Positions 24,707 through 33,349 of a stretch of DNA of 64,000 bases are shown piece by piece (position 1 is the stretch's first letter; the number at the start of each line of letters is the position of its first letter). Under the pieces are notes generated by a model. That model saw only the letters and a program-made list of their open reading frames with translations, was not told the DNA's origin and ran no database searches. The stretch lies in NCBI RefSeq assembly GCF_001463765.1, contig NZ_BBWK01000016.1:1-64000 (forward strand). The letters run 5' to 3'. This DNA comes from Aureimonas sp. AU4. Its GTDB lineage: Bacteria > Pseudomonadota > Alphaproteobacteria > Rhizobiales > Rhizobiaceae. Both the position numbers and the translations under genes were made by a program.

Positions 24707-24734
24707 TGTCACATCAGGCCCAGCCCGCCTCGTC
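24707..24734 (+). promoter_or_regulatory. second predicted ECF41 promoter, upstream of the epimerase-like gene
   Basis: TGTCACA (24707-24713), a 17-bp spacer, then CGTC (24731-24734). The context CTCGTCCT around the -10 element is shared with the first copy. It precedes the NAD(P)-epimerase-like and cupin genes, which are usual ECF41 targets. Confidence 0.72.
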
Positions 24735-24805
24735 CTTTGTTCGACGGACACGAGAGCGCGGCATGGAGTCGCCCGGTCCGTTCTCGAGCAAGGAGACGGA
24801 AACCC

Positions 24806-25555
24806 ATGAAGATCGTGGTGATGGGCGGCAGCGGGCTCATCGGTCGGCACCTGACAGCCGAACTCTCGCGGCAAGGGCACGAAGCCATCGCGGCTTCACC
24901 AAGCAGCGGGGTGAACGCGCTGACGGGCGAAGGCCTTGCGGACGTCCTCAACGGAGCCGACGTCGTCGTTGACGTGTCGAACTCGCCTTCTTTTGAGGAC
25001 GCGGCGGTGCTCGACTTCTTCGAGCGCTCGGGCCGCAACCTCCTCGCCGCCGAGCGCGAGGCGGGGGTGAAGCACCACGTCGCCCTGTCCATCGTCGGCA
25101 CGGATCGCCTCGAGGGGAACGGCTACTTCCGCGCCAAGGTCGCCCAGGAGCGGCTCATCAGGGACTCTGGTATGCCCTTCACCATCGTGCGCGCGACCCA
25201 GTTCTTCGAGTTCGTCGCCACCATCGCCGAAGCCTCCATCGATGGCGGTCGCCTTGTCGTTCCGGATGCCGACTTCCAGCCCATCGCCGCTATCGATGTC
25301 GCCGCAGCACTCGCCGATGTCGCGCTCGCTCCGCCGCGCAACGCCATGATCGAGATCGCCGGGCCAGAGCGTCTGCCGTTCCGCGACTTCGTCGCCCGCC
25401 ATATCGCCGCCGGCGGCGACCACCGGGAAGTGCAGGCCGACAGGGCGGCGCTCTACTTCGGCGCCGCGCTCGAGACGGGTTCGCTTGTTCCCGAGCATGC
25501 GAGCGCAGCGCGGCTCGGGCCGATGCGGTTTGAGAGTTGGCTCTCCGCCGCCTGA
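24806..25555 (+). CDS. NAD(P)-binding epimerase/dehydratase-like SDR (NmrA-type)
   Basis: The 249-aa protein begins with the extended-SDR/NmrA nucleotide motif MKIVVMGGSGLIGRHL and has IVGTDRLEGNGYFRAKVAQE, the typical YxxxK-like active-site segment. FTIVRATQFFEF is also characteristic of the atypical SDR group. Such 'epimerase-like' genes are, with CMD genes, the standard neighbours of ECF41 sigma factors. The ATG at 24806 follows AAGGAG, and the frame open further upstream is not needed. It is the first gene after the second ECF41 promoter, with the cupin gene 41 bp further. Confidence 0.85.
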   Translation: MKIVVMGGSGLIGRHLTAELSRQGHEAIAASPSSGVNALTGEGLADVLNGADVVVDVSNSPSFEDAAVLDFFERSGRNLLAAEREAGVKHHVALSIVGTDRLEGNGYFRAKVAQERLIRDSGMPFTIVRATQFFEFVATIAEASIDGGRLVVPDADFQPIAAIDVAAALADVALAPPRNAMIEIAGPERLPFRDFVARHIAAGGDHREVQADRAALYFGAALETGSLVPEHASAARLGPMRFESWLSAA

Positions 25556-25596
25556 GCCCGATGCACTTCTCCAGTCCATGAAGAAAGGCCTCATCC

Positions 25597-26013
25597 ATGT
25601 TCAGGACAATCCTGCTGGGCACCTTCCTTGCCATCTCTGCCGTCCCCGTCATGGCCGCGGACGTCGCCAGAGGCGGAGCCCGCGTCACGACGATCTTCGA
25701 CCACCCGCTGCCTTCGGTTCCCGGCAAAAGCCTACGTGGCGTCCTTGTCGAGTACGGCCCGGCCGGCTCCTCGCCGTCCCACACCCACGCCGCATCCGCC
25801 TTCATCACGGCAACCGTGATCGAGGGCTCGGTGCGCAGCCGAATCAACGACGGGCCGGAAAAGGTCTTCCATGTCGGCGAGAGCTTCGTCGAGATGCCAG
25901 GTGACCATCACGGCGTCAGCGCCAACGCCAGTAACGTCGAGTCCTCCAAGCTCCTCGCCGTCTTCGTCGTGGATACGGACGACACCAAGCTGACGATGCC
26001 GGATCGTCCGTAG
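25597..26013 (+). CDS. secreted cupin-domain protein
   Basis: The 138-aa product has a signal peptide (cleavage after VMAA near residue 21) and one cupin_2 barrel. The metal-binding motif appears as SHTHAASAFITATVIEGSV (His-x-His and the following Glu-rich strand), and the second cupin motif as EMPGDHHGVSAN. It is probably periplasmic. Cupins are also typical members of ECF41-associated gene sets. It is likely co-transcribed with the epimerase-like gene upstream and lies just before the sigma gene. Catalytic or sensory role not known. Confidence 0.82.
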   Translation: MFRTILLGTFLAISAVPVMAADVARGGARVTTIFDHPLPSVPGKSLRGVLVEYGPAGSSPSHTHAASAFITATVIEGSVRSRINDGPEKVFHVGESFVEMPGDHHGVSANASNVESSKLLAVFVVDTDDTKLTMPDRP

Positions 26014-26094
26014 GGAACCCATGTATTCTGGGCAGCAGGGCTCATCCCTGGCCACCATCGCTGAGGTACCGGAACCATCGTCGAGGACACACAC

Positions 26095-27000
26095 ATGCGG
26101 CAGGCAGACGACGCCACGGTCATCTTCGAGACGCATCGGGCGCGGCTCCTGCGTATTGCCTATCGCATGCTCGGCTCGCGCAGCGAGGCCGAGGACATCG
26201 TGCAGAACGCGTGGCTGCGATGGGTCAGCGCCGACCGCTCTGGTGTCGCCGCCCCTTACGCGTTCCTCGCGCGCGTCGTCACCCGGCTCTGCCTCGACGA
26301 GATGAAGTCGGCCCGCGCCCGCCGGGAAACCTATGTCGGCGCTTGGCTGCCCGAGCCCCTGGTGGAAGCGGAGGAGGATGGCGTGGATGAGGACGATCTG
26401 ACGCTGACGCTGATGATGGCATTGGAGCGCCTGTCGCCGCTCGAGCGGGCGGCCTTCCTGCTCCACGACGTCTTCGGCGTGCCGCTCGGCGAGGTGGCGG
26501 ACACGCTCAACCGGGAAGCCGCGGCCGTGCGCCAACTCGCCGTGCGGGCGCGGCGGAACGTTCAGGCCGCCCGGCCACGTTTCCCGGTCGCGCGCGAGGA
26601 GGGCGAGCGGATCGCGCGTGCCTTCTTCGCGGCCTCGACCAGCGGCGACACCGCGACGCTGCGCATGCTCCTTGCCGAGAACGCCGTCCTGCGCTCGGAT
26701 GGCGGCGGCAAGGTCCTGGCATTCATCAACCCCATCATGGGACTGGACCGCCTCCTACGGCTGTACGAGACCGTGCAGCGCAAATGGGGAAAAGGCTGGG
26801 CGCAAATGCTCGAGCCCGTCTGGATCGACGGGCTTCCCGGCTATGTCAGCCGCGAGCGTGGCGACGTCCTCCAGACGACGGCGCTCGCCATCGAGGACGG
26901 CCGGATCAGCGCGATCTACATCACGCGCAATCCCGACAAGCTTCGCCACATCGCGCAGGCTCTCGCGGCGGAGCCGGACCCGACCTCGCGGACACAGTGA
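26095..27000 (+). CDS. sigJ: ECF41-group RNA polymerase sigma factor (SigJ-like)
   Basis: The 301-aa protein has sigma-70 region 2 (YRMLGSRSEAEDIVQNAWLR) and region 4 (ERLSPLERAAFLLHDVFGVPLGEVADTL). It also has a C-terminal SnoaL-like extension of about 100 residues, which is diagnostic of ECF41. ECF41 marks are WLPEP (84-88), DGGGK (202-206) and NPDKL (279-283). The extension takes the place of an anti-sigma factor and modulates activity. Two promoters with the ECF41 consensus lie within 2 kb upstream, before the CMD and epimerase-like genes. No such motif is seen directly before the sigma gene. Confidence 0.93.
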   Translation: MRQADDATVIFETHRARLLRIAYRMLGSRSEAEDIVQNAWLRWVSADRSGVAAPYAFLARVVTRLCLDEMKSARARRETYVGAWLPEPLVEAEEDGVDEDDLTLTLMMALERLSPLERAAFLLHDVFGVPLGEVADTLNREAAAVRQLAVRARRNVQAARPRFPVAREEGERIARAFFAASTSGDTATLRMLLAENAVLRSDGGGKVLAFINPIMGLDRLLRLYETVQRKWGKGWAQMLEPVWIDGLPGYVSRERGDVLQTTALAIEDGRISAIYITRNPDKLRHIAQALAAEPDPTSRTQ

Positions 27001-27098
27001 TCGGGTAGCGCGCGACCAGCGGGTCGCCTCACGCAAACCCAACCTCTCAAAGCGCTCTCTGCTTCCGCTGGACGCGCTCAACCACCCAGGACAGCAGC

Positions 27099-28064
27099 AT
27101 GACCCAGCAAACGCCCATCGGCTCCGGCTTCGGTGCTGCCAGCACGGCAATGGAGGTGGTTTCCGGGATCGATCTCTCGGGGAAGCTTGCCGTTGTAACC
27201 GGAGGAGCCTCGGGGCTCGGTCTCGAGACGACGCGCGCTCTTGTTCATGCGGGGGCCGAGGTGATCGTGCCGGCGCGCAATCCCGAGCGTGCAAGCACCG
27301 CCTTGCGCGGGCTCGCCGGCGCCGCGGTCGAACTCATGGATCTCGCCGATCCGCATTCCGTCGCTGCCTTCGCTGGTCGGGTCATAACCGCCGGCCGGCC
27401 CGTGTCGATCCTCGTCAACAGCGCGGGCATCATGGCGACGCCGGAAACGCGAGATGCCGACGGACACGAGGCGCAGTTCACAACCAACCACCTCGGCCAC
27501 TTCCGGCTCACGCTCGGCCTCTGGCCAGCCCTCGTCGCCGCAAAGGGGGCACGCGTTGTCAGCGTCTCATCGCGCGGCCACCAGATAGCCGGGGTCGACT
27601 TCGAAGACATCGACTTCCGGGCTCGCCCTTACGACAAGTGGCTCGCCTACGGGCAGTCGAAGACGGCCAACGCCCTCTTCGCGATGGGGCTCGACCGCCG
27701 AGGACAGGGCCATGGCATCAGGGCCTTCTCGCTGCATCCCGGCCAGATCCTCACCGATCTGGCCCGGCACCTCAGTGCCGAGGAGATCGCCTCGTTCGAC
27801 GCACTGGACGAGGTAGGCCGTCCTGTCGTCGATCCGGCGCGGGGGATGAAGACCGTGGAGCAAGGCGCTGCCACGAGCGTCTGGTGCGCGACGAGCCGGC
27901 AGCTCAACGGCATGGGTGGGGTATACTGCGAGGACTGCGACGTCGCGGTCGTCAACGAGCCGAGCGTGGGAAGGAAGGGCGTCAGCCCGTGGGCATGCGA
28001 CCCAGACGCGGCCGAGAGCCTATGGCAAGTGTCCGCTACGTGGACGGGGTTGGATACCGTTTGA
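27099..28064 (+). CDS. short-chain dehydrogenase/reductase (321 aa)
   Basis: A classical SDR of the retinol-dehydrogenase-like (long) type. The cofactor motif is VVTGGASGLGLETTRAL (residues 30-46), the NAG motif is NSAGIMATPETRD, and the active-site Tyr/Lys pair is at YGQSKTANAL, about position 190. It is longer than a standard SDR by about 60 C-terminal residues, as in the WW-domain-oxidoreductase-like group. It follows the sigma gene in the same direction at 98 bp and might be in its regulon, but no ECF41 motif is seen in this gap. Substrate unknown. Confidence 0.88.
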   Translation: MTQQTPIGSGFGAASTAMEVVSGIDLSGKLAVVTGGASGLGLETTRALVHAGAEVIVPARNPERASTALRGLAGAAVELMDLADPHSVAAFAGRVITAGRPVSILVNSAGIMATPETRDADGHEAQFTTNHLGHFRLTLGLWPALVAAKGARVVSVSSRGHQIAGVDFEDIDFRARPYDKWLAYGQSKTANALFAMGLDRRGQGHGIRAFSLHPGQILTDLARHLSAEEIASFDALDEVGRPVVDPARGMKTVEQGAATSVWCATSRQLNGMGGVYCEDCDVAVVNEPSVGRKGVSPWACDPDAAESLWQVSATWTGLDTV

Positions 28065-28084
28065 ACCCCGAAGCACTCGCGAAG

Positions 28085-28299
28085 CACGACGTCTAATTTT
28101 ACGGACAGTTCCCCGCCACAAGTGGCCGCTTTCGTGCCTTTGTCTGCCGGAAGCGGACTATCTCCTTTCCACCCCAGATCGCCGATCAGCGTTGGGGAAG
28201 CGGACGCCTGCAAGCGGTCCATCCGGTATCGACCCGTTGGTGACGGGAAGCCATGGGTCTCTATCGACCCACAAGCGGACGTTCTCGCCACCATTTCGC
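28085..28299. repeat. degenerate repeat region rich in the AAGCGGAC motif
   Basis: AAGCGGAC occurs at 28151-28158, 28198-28205 and 28273-28280, with further degenerate partners such as GGCCGCTTTC and a nearby TGGGTC/GACCCA dyad (28256-28271). The same octamer is in other intergenic stretches of this window: 24003, 30818 and 32033. It resembles the dispersed GTCCGCTT/AAGCGGAC elements seen in many alphaproteobacterial genomes. No gene is present. Confidence 0.5.
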
Positions 28300-29013
28300 T
28301 TACCACTGGAGTGGCGCGTCCTGCCAGTCGCGATAGAGGTTCTCGCCGGAACCCAAGTGCCGTTCCACAACGGCGGCTACACCGTGCACGCTCGGCTGCA
28401 ACTCCATCTCCGGCTCGACCGTCCCGTCCAGCGTGCCCATCGCCGTTCGCACCCAGCCCGGGTGAATGGACAACACAGTGAGGCCATTCGTTCCTCGCGC
28501 CCGGTTCGTCGCCCAGAGGCCACGGGCCAGCATATTGAGCGCCGCCTTGCTGGCTCGGTACAGCTCGAGGCCGCCCTCCAAATTGATCGCCGTGCTGCCG
28601 CGGTGCGAGGACATGAAGGCGTAGGTCCCGTCCGATGCCAACCGTTCTAGCAAGCGATGGGCGAGCCGCATCGGACCGAATGTGTTGGTCAGCATGATCT
28701 CGGCGAACTCGGCATCCGTTGCCTCGGTCACGCTCTGATGCAGCGGGCCAAAGATCCCGGCATTGAAGTAGATGACGTCGAACCGACGCTCGCCGAGTTC
28801 GGCAAGCAGAAGATCGATGCCGTCGCGATCGGTCACGTCGATCGTGGCGGTCGACAGACGGGCAGGATTGCCCGATCCGACGGCCACGAGTTCACGCGTA
28901 TCGATGCCGGGCCGGGCCGTTCCGGTGACGTGCCAGCCGCGCTCGAAGAACTCGGCGGTAAGGCCAAGACCGAGGCCGCGCTCGGCTCCAATGATCAGGA
29001 TAGATTTGGACAT
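28300..29013 (-). CDS. short-chain dehydrogenase/reductase (237 aa)
   Basis: SDR with the N-terminal ILIIGAERGLGLGLTAEF motif (a GxxxGxG variant), YFNAGIFGP as the NAG motif and LYRASKAALN as the catalytic Tyr-x3-Lys segment. Length is normal. It is similar to sniffer/CsgA-type carbonyl reductases. It is encoded 18 bp behind the second minus-strand SDR gene, so the two form one unit that is divergent from the LysR gene. Function is probably reduction of a reactive carbonyl or quinone. Confidence 0.85.
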   Translation of the reverse strand: MSKSILIIGAERGLGLGLTAEFFERGWHVTGTARPGIDTRELVAVGSGNPARLSTATIDVTDRDGIDLLLAELGERRFDVIYFNAGIFGPLHQSVTEATDAEFAEIMLTNTFGPMRLAHRLLERLASDGTYAFMSSHRGSTAINLEGGLELYRASKAALNMLARGLWATNRARGTNGLTVLSIHPGWVRTAMGTLDGTVEPEMELQPSVHGVAAVVERHLGSGENLYRDWQDAPLQW

Positions 29014-29031
29014 GATGCAAGTCTCCGGGTC

Positions 29032-29784
29032 TCAGATGGCGGAATAGCCGCCGTCGGCCATGACCAGCGCGCCGGTCATGAAGCTCGCGGCCGGCGAGGC
29101 GAGAAAGGCGATCACTTCGGCGATCTCGTCGGCCTGCGCGACGCGGCCGATCGGGTGGACGCCACCATAGGAGGCAAGCGTCGCGCGGCTATCTGCGACT
29201 CCAATGCCTTTCAGGATGTCGGTTTCGACCACACCAGGCGCGACGGCGTTGGCACGAATCCCCATGGCGCCGTACTCGGCGGCGATCACCTTCACGAGTT
29301 GAGTGATCGCGCCCTTCGAGGCGGCGTAGGCGGACAGGTCCTTCATGGCGACCGCGGCGACCACCGACACGACAGAGACGATGGCCCCGCCTCGGCCGCT
29401 CGCCACCATGGCCCGAACCGCCTCGCGCGACTGAACGAAGGCGCCACGTGCGTTGGTCGCCATCACGGCCTCCCAATCCGCCGCACTCGTGTCGAGAAGC
29501 GACTTGTTGAGCGTGCGCCCGGCATTGTTGACGAGGATGTCGAGCCGTCCGAAACGCTCCGCGGCAAGGGCCATCGTGCGCCTCGCGATACCCTCGTCGG
29601 CGACGTCGCCGACAAGGGTCGCGACGTCCGTGCCTTCCAGTTCGCGCACGGTGTCCGAGATGTCGCTGGCGACGATCCGCGCGCCGCGAGCGCGCATCAG
29701 ATCGACGGTGGCGCGTCCGATCCCGCGGGCCGCACCCGTGACGACGGCCACTTGGCCATCTAGATTCAGCTTGTTCGGTGTCAT
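29032..29784 (-). CDS. short-chain dehydrogenase/reductase, FabG-like (250 aa)
   Basis: Classical SDR with all marks: VVTGAARGIGRAT, DILVNNAGRT, Ser at IVSVVSV, YAASKGAI and a C-terminal LASPAASFMTGALVMADGG, which is typical for 3-oxoacyl-ACP-reductase-like and quinone-reductase-like enzymes. The frame is open to 29889, but the ATG at 29784 has GAGGAGAACGG just ahead and gives the normal length. It is divergent from the LysR gene at 29888, with a 103-bp shared regulatory gap, so LysR control is likely. Confidence 0.9.
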   Translation of the reverse strand: MTPNKLNLDGQVAVVTGAARGIGRATVDLMRARGARIVASDISDTVRELEGTDVATLVGDVADEGIARRTMALAAERFGRLDILVNNAGRTLNKSLLDTSAADWEAVMATNARGAFVQSREAVRAMVASGRGGAIVSVVSVVAAVAMKDLSAYAASKGAITQLVKVIAAEYGAMGIRANAVAPGVVETDILKGIGVADSRATLASYGGVHPIGRVAQADEIAEVIAFLASPAASFMTGALVMADGGYSAI

Positions 29785-29844
29785 GTCCGTTCTCCTCGGG
29801 CGGACATGTACGGGATCGCTGCCACAGGATAATCGGCGGTCTGC

Positions 29845-29858
29845 TACATTCGGTTGTA
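29845..29858. promoter_or_regulatory. LysR-type T-N11-A dyad in the SDR/LysR divergent gap
   Basis: TACA-N6-TGTA within GCTACATTCGGTTGTAAG. This interrupted dyad has the spacing of a LysR-type recognition site and lies between the divergent SDR and LysR genes, where autoregulation and target regulation normally meet. Confidence 0.5.
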
Positions 29859-29887
29859 AGCTGATCTCACCAATCGAGGATGCGGAC

Positions 29888-30784
29888 ATGCTGTCGAGTA
29901 GCGACTACGGCGCTCTTCGCGCCTTTGCAGCGGTCGCCGAGGCGTCGAGCTTCAGCCGTGCAGCGCAGACGCTCGGCGTGTCGCCGTCGGCGCTCAGTCA
30001 AATGGTCAAAGGACTGGAAGATCGCGTCGGGGCGCGTCTCCTCAACCGCACCACGCGCAGCGTCTCGCTGACGGAAACGGGCCGGATGCTGCTCGACCGG
30101 ATCCGGCCGGCGATGGGTGATCTTGGCGCCGCCGTGCAAGACGTGCGCTCGACCAAAGGACGGCCCGCAGGAACGGTTCGCGTCCAAGCCTTTCGCGTCG
30201 CCGCAGATCTGTTCCTGTCCCCGATGCTGGCGCAGTTCACGCGGGACTACCCGGAGATCATTCTCGACGTCACGCTCGACGATAGCATCTCGGACATCGT
30301 GGCCGGGGGCTTCGACGTTGCGATCCGGCTTGGTGAGACGATCGAGCGCGACATGGTCGCGATCCGTATCGGCCCGGACCTTCGCCAGGTCGCGGTCGCC
30401 TCGCCCGCTTATCTCGCCGAGCACGGCATGCCATCGACGCCAGACGATCTTCTGCACCACCGCTGCATCCGCTGGCATTGGCCGGGCCGCGGGGCACCCT
30501 ACGCCTGGGAGTTCCACGAGGAGGGGCGCTGGTTCACGGTCGCGGTCGACGGGCCGCTGATCGCCGACAGCCGCGGGTTCGGCATCGCCGCCGCCGCGGC
30601 GGGCGTCGGCATCGCCTTTGCGATCGAGGAGGCGGTCGCACCCTTTGTTCGCGACGGGCAGCTCGTGCCGCTGCTAGAGGCGTGGTCAGCGCCGTTTCCC
30701 GGCTTCTTCCTTTGCTATCCCCAGCAGCGTCATATGTCGCCGGCTCTTCGCGCCTTCGTGGATTGCCTGAAGCCAACGTCCTGA
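29888..30784 (+). CDS. LysR-family transcriptional regulator
   Basis: A 298-aa LTTR with the N-terminal winged HTH (SFSRAAQTLGVSPSALSQMV, residues 22-41) and the LLNRTTRSVSLTETG wing, then a LysR substrate-binding domain (about residues 90-295) with the IRLGETIERDMVAIRIGPDLR block. It is of the DsdC/CrgA-like group often found divergent from oxidoreductases. It probably controls the two minus-strand SDR genes. The ligand is unknown. The frame is open well upstream, but ATG 29888 gives the standard start. Confidence 0.92.
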   Translation: MLSSSDYGALRAFAAVAEASSFSRAAQTLGVSPSALSQMVKGLEDRVGARLLNRTTRSVSLTETGRMLLDRIRPAMGDLGAAVQDVRSTKGRPAGTVRVQAFRVAADLFLSPMLAQFTRDYPEIILDVTLDDSISDIVAGGFDVAIRLGETIERDMVAIRIGPDLRQVAVASPAYLAEHGMPSTPDDLLHHRCIRWHWPGRGAPYAWEFHEEGRWFTVAVDGPLIADSRGFGIAAAAAGVGIAFAIEEAVAPFVRDGQLVPLLEAWSAPFPGFFLCYPQQRHMSPALRAFVDCLKPTS

Positions 30785-30848
30785 AACACGCGTCCGTTTT
30801 CGTCGCGCCGTCGTCCGAAGCGGACAGTCCGCATACCACCCGAATAGG

Positions 30849-31904
30849 TCACCAGAGCGGTGTGTCGCGGTCGTACCCGGCCAACGCGTCGCGGGTCGTG
30901 GTCACCGCGATTCCGGTCGTCCCTTCAACGACGCTCGTCCAGATGGTCGTGAAGTCCGTCACCGCGTAGCAGGCATCGTAGTAGAACCCCGCACCCCGGC
31001 TGACGCCCACACGCCAAGCCCCGACCTTCGGCGCTCGCGTGTCGATCGGCTGCCCGGCCAGGAGGTCGATGGCGCTCGACGCCGGGAGACCCATCAGCGC
31101 CTCGCGGATAGCCGGGTCGTTCGCGTCGATCGGGAACTTGTCGTCGAGGAAGCGCGTGCGGAACGCGTCGAGGTCGGCCATCGGCTCGGGCTCGCCGCCG
31201 ACACGTTCGTCGACGCCGATCGGGTCGAGAGGGTTGAGCATCTCCGAGACCGCCAGACGACACGCATGTCGGGCCCATCCCTTGCGCGGCTTGATGGGTT
31301 CGCCCGCCAGCCGGATGCCGAGCCCGGCGATCTCCCGCGGCGTGTCGATGGACTCGACCCGCTCCGGGGGTGTCGTCAGGAGTCGGGACAAGAGGCCGAC
31401 GTCGACCGAGCCCATCCGGGTTGCGTACTCGATCAGAATGGCGTTGATGACGCGCGCCTCGCTCAGCGTTTCATCGACCACCCGCACTTGGTCGCCGCCC
31501 GTGAAGAAGCCGTGATATCCGAGCAGGGCGCCGGGCTCGAGGTTGCGGGACACCGCGTCGGAGGTGACTCCGCTCGCTTCTCCACCCAGGAAGGCGACGG
31601 CGCAGGCGCTGGCGCATGTTTCCCCTTGCCGCACCAGCGTCGGCACCCCTGCTTCGCGGATCGCCATGCCGAGGCGCATGCCCTCCATGAGGTTGCCGCC
31701 GGGCGAGTCGAGCGCGACCGTCACAGAGAGGTAGTTCATTTCGTCATGCTGGAGGCGGCCGAGGAAGGACCGCAGACGCTCCGCGTCGCCCTGCCCGATC
31801 GGTCCGGCGGCTCGCACCGTATCGCCGTCCAGCGAGAAGGTCATCGCCGACGCAGGCGCCGTTGCCAAAAAAGCGGTGGCGAGGAGGACTCGGATCGAGC
31901 GCAT
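30849..31904 (-). CDS. exported ClpP/crotonase-like protein (periplasmic serine-protease-like)
   Basis: The 351-aa protein starts with a signal peptide (RVLLATAFLATAPASAM, cleavage near residue 20), followed by a ClpP/SppA-like fold: VTVALDSPGGNLMEGMRLG and GETCASACAVAFLGG, whose Ser sits in the position of the SppA/ClpP nucleophile, and YHGF at the likely His position. The C-terminal third has no recognised family. Such COG3904-like exported proteins are frequent near mobile DNA. The cysteines flanking the Ser could form a periplasmic disulfide. It is convergent with the LysR gene and divergent from the exonuclease gene. Confidence 0.78.
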   Translation of the reverse strand: MRSIRVLLATAFLATAPASAMTFSLDGDTVRAAGPIGQGDAERLRSFLGRLQHDEMNYLSVTVALDSPGGNLMEGMRLGMAIREAGVPTLVRQGETCASACAVAFLGGEASGVTSDAVSRNLEPGALLGYHGFFTGGDQVRVVDETLSEARVINAILIEYATRMGSVDVGLLSRLLTTPPERVESIDTPREIAGLGIRLAGEPIKPRKGWARHACRLAVSEMLNPLDPIGVDERVGGEPEPMADLDAFRTRFLDDKFPIDANDPAIREALMGLPASSAIDLLAGQPIDTRAPKVGAWRVGVSRGAGFYYDACYAVTDFTTIWTSVVEGTTGIAVTTTRDALAGYDRDTPLW

Positions 31905-32125
31905 GGGTGGCCCTGAAGGAAGGAGCCGAGGCTAGCATCACCGGGAGGCGCCGCAAGGGTGGCGGGGGCACGGTTATGCACATCGGATGGATTCCCGGGG
32001 GATAGCGCGGGACCGACGGATTGCGTGCCTGCAAGCGGACCAACCATAGTGTGGGCCATGGAGCCCATCCGTCCGCAACCCGATCTTCGCGACCTGCGTC
32101 CGGTCCGTCCCGGAAGGGATGCTTG

Positions 32126-33148
32126 ATGGGAAGGACTTCGTCGACGAACTCTGAACGGCAGGCCGACCTCTTCGCCGCTTTCCCGGCCAATGATGACAGC
32201 GCTTTTCCCGCGACCGTCAGGTCAACCGCCAGAGGACGATCCGTGCCGGCCGCGGCCCCGACGCGTCTGTCTGAGGACGATATGGCGAGGCAGCTTGAGG
32301 AAACGGGGCGCTACCGCGTACTCCGGCAACTGGTGCCTCGGCCCGTTGTGCCAACGCCGTCCCCGTGGCCGCTGGAGCTGAAGCTCGGCATTGTTCTCGA
32401 CACGGAGACAACGGGGCTCGACCACACGGCCCACGAGGTCATCGAGATCGGCATGGTCGCCTTTACCTACGACGACGGAGGGATCCATGACGTCGTTGGC
32501 GTATTCTCCGGCCTAAGCGAACCGAGGCAGCCAATCACGCCCGACATCACCCGGATCACGGGCATCACGAACGAGATGGTGCGAGGACAGGTCCTGGACC
32601 TCGACGCCGTCGAGCGCTTCGTCGAGCCGGCGGATCTCGTGATCGCGCACAACGCGAAGTTCGACCGACCGTTCTGCGAGAAGCTGGCACGCGGGTTCGA
32701 TGTGAAGCCTTGGGCGTGTTCGGTGTCGGAGGTCGACTGGACGGCGCTTGGGTTCGAGGGAACCAAGCTCGGCTACCTCATCGGACAGGCCGGCCACTTC
32801 CACAACGGCCACCGCGCCGTCGACGACTGCTACGCACTGCTGGAAGTGCTCGCGTGCGCCTCGCGGGTCGCCGGCGTTCCCGCCCCCTTCCCGCAGTTGC
32901 TCGCGTCCGCTGGACGCACACGGTTGCGGATACATGCGCTCGGCTCGCCCTTCCATACGAAGGACATCCTGAAGGCGCGCGGCTATCGTTGGTCGGACGG
33001 CTTGGGCGGCCAAGCGAAGGCTTGGTGGCGAGACGTCGATGAGGACGCCTTCGACGAGGAGGACACGTTTCTTCGCGAAGAGATCTATGGCGGCTTCACG
33101 GGAGCGCACGTCCAACGGTTGACGGCTTGCGAGCGGTTCAAGGTTTGA
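32126..33148 (+). CDS. DnaQ-like DEDDh 3'-5' exonuclease with a C-terminal extension (340 aa)
   Basis: A DEDDh exonuclease domain lies at about residues 86-245. Visible catalytic residues are Asp92 and Glu94 in LDTETTGLD, Asp180 in HNAKFDRPF, and the His229/Asp233 pair in HRAVDDCYALL. A basic, disordered-looking N-terminus and a C-terminal segment (about 270-325; KDILKARGYRWSDG and KAWWRDV), which resembles the DUF5710-like tail, surround it. Role: probably proofreading-independent degradation or processing of DNA or RNA; such proteins are common on plasmids and islands. It starts at ATG 32126 after GGAAGGG, close to one end of the Tn7-like operon. Confidence 0.85.
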   Translation: MGRTSSTNSERQADLFAAFPANDDSAFPATVRSTARGRSVPAAAPTRLSEDDMARQLEETGRYRVLRQLVPRPVVPTPSPWPLELKLGIVLDTETTGLDHTAHEVIEIGMVAFTYDDGGIHDVVGVFSGLSEPRQPITPDITRITGITNEMVRGQVLDLDAVERFVEPADLVIAHNAKFDRPFCEKLARGFDVKPWACSVSEVDWTALGFEGTKLGYLIGQAGHFHNGHRAVDDCYALLEVLACASRVAGVPAPFPQLLASAGRTRLRIHALGSPFHTKDILKARGYRWSDGLGGQAKAWWRDVDEDAFDEEDTFLREEIYGGFTGAHVQRLTACERFKV

Positions 33149-33349
33149 AGCGGTGCGACATCCGAGGCGAGGCGATCACGCTGGATCGAGACCAGCCGTA
33201 CAACACCCTGATCGTCACAGTTGCCCGGCACCCCCTGTCTGGTGTTGGAAAATTGGGAGACAAACCTGCGTATCGTAGATTCGTCGTAACAGTTTGAATC
33301 CGACGTCCCAGGTGGGAAATGAGCGTGCTCGTCAGAAAATTGCGGGCCG
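33149..33349. other. possible transposon-end region downstream of tniQ
   Basis: Two AT-rich motifs, GGAAAATTGGGAGAC (33247-33261) and AGAAAATTGCGGGCC (33334-33348), lie here in the same orientation and resemble a motif at the other side of the operon. They could be TnsB-binding sites of a left end. The exact terminus and target duplication were not found, so this is only a candidate. Confidence 0.25.

Noticed and set aside
29453-29887. Long N-terminal extension of the LysR regulator
   Set aside because: It is the reverse complement of the divergent SDR gene and its leader; the LysR domain begins at ATG 29888.
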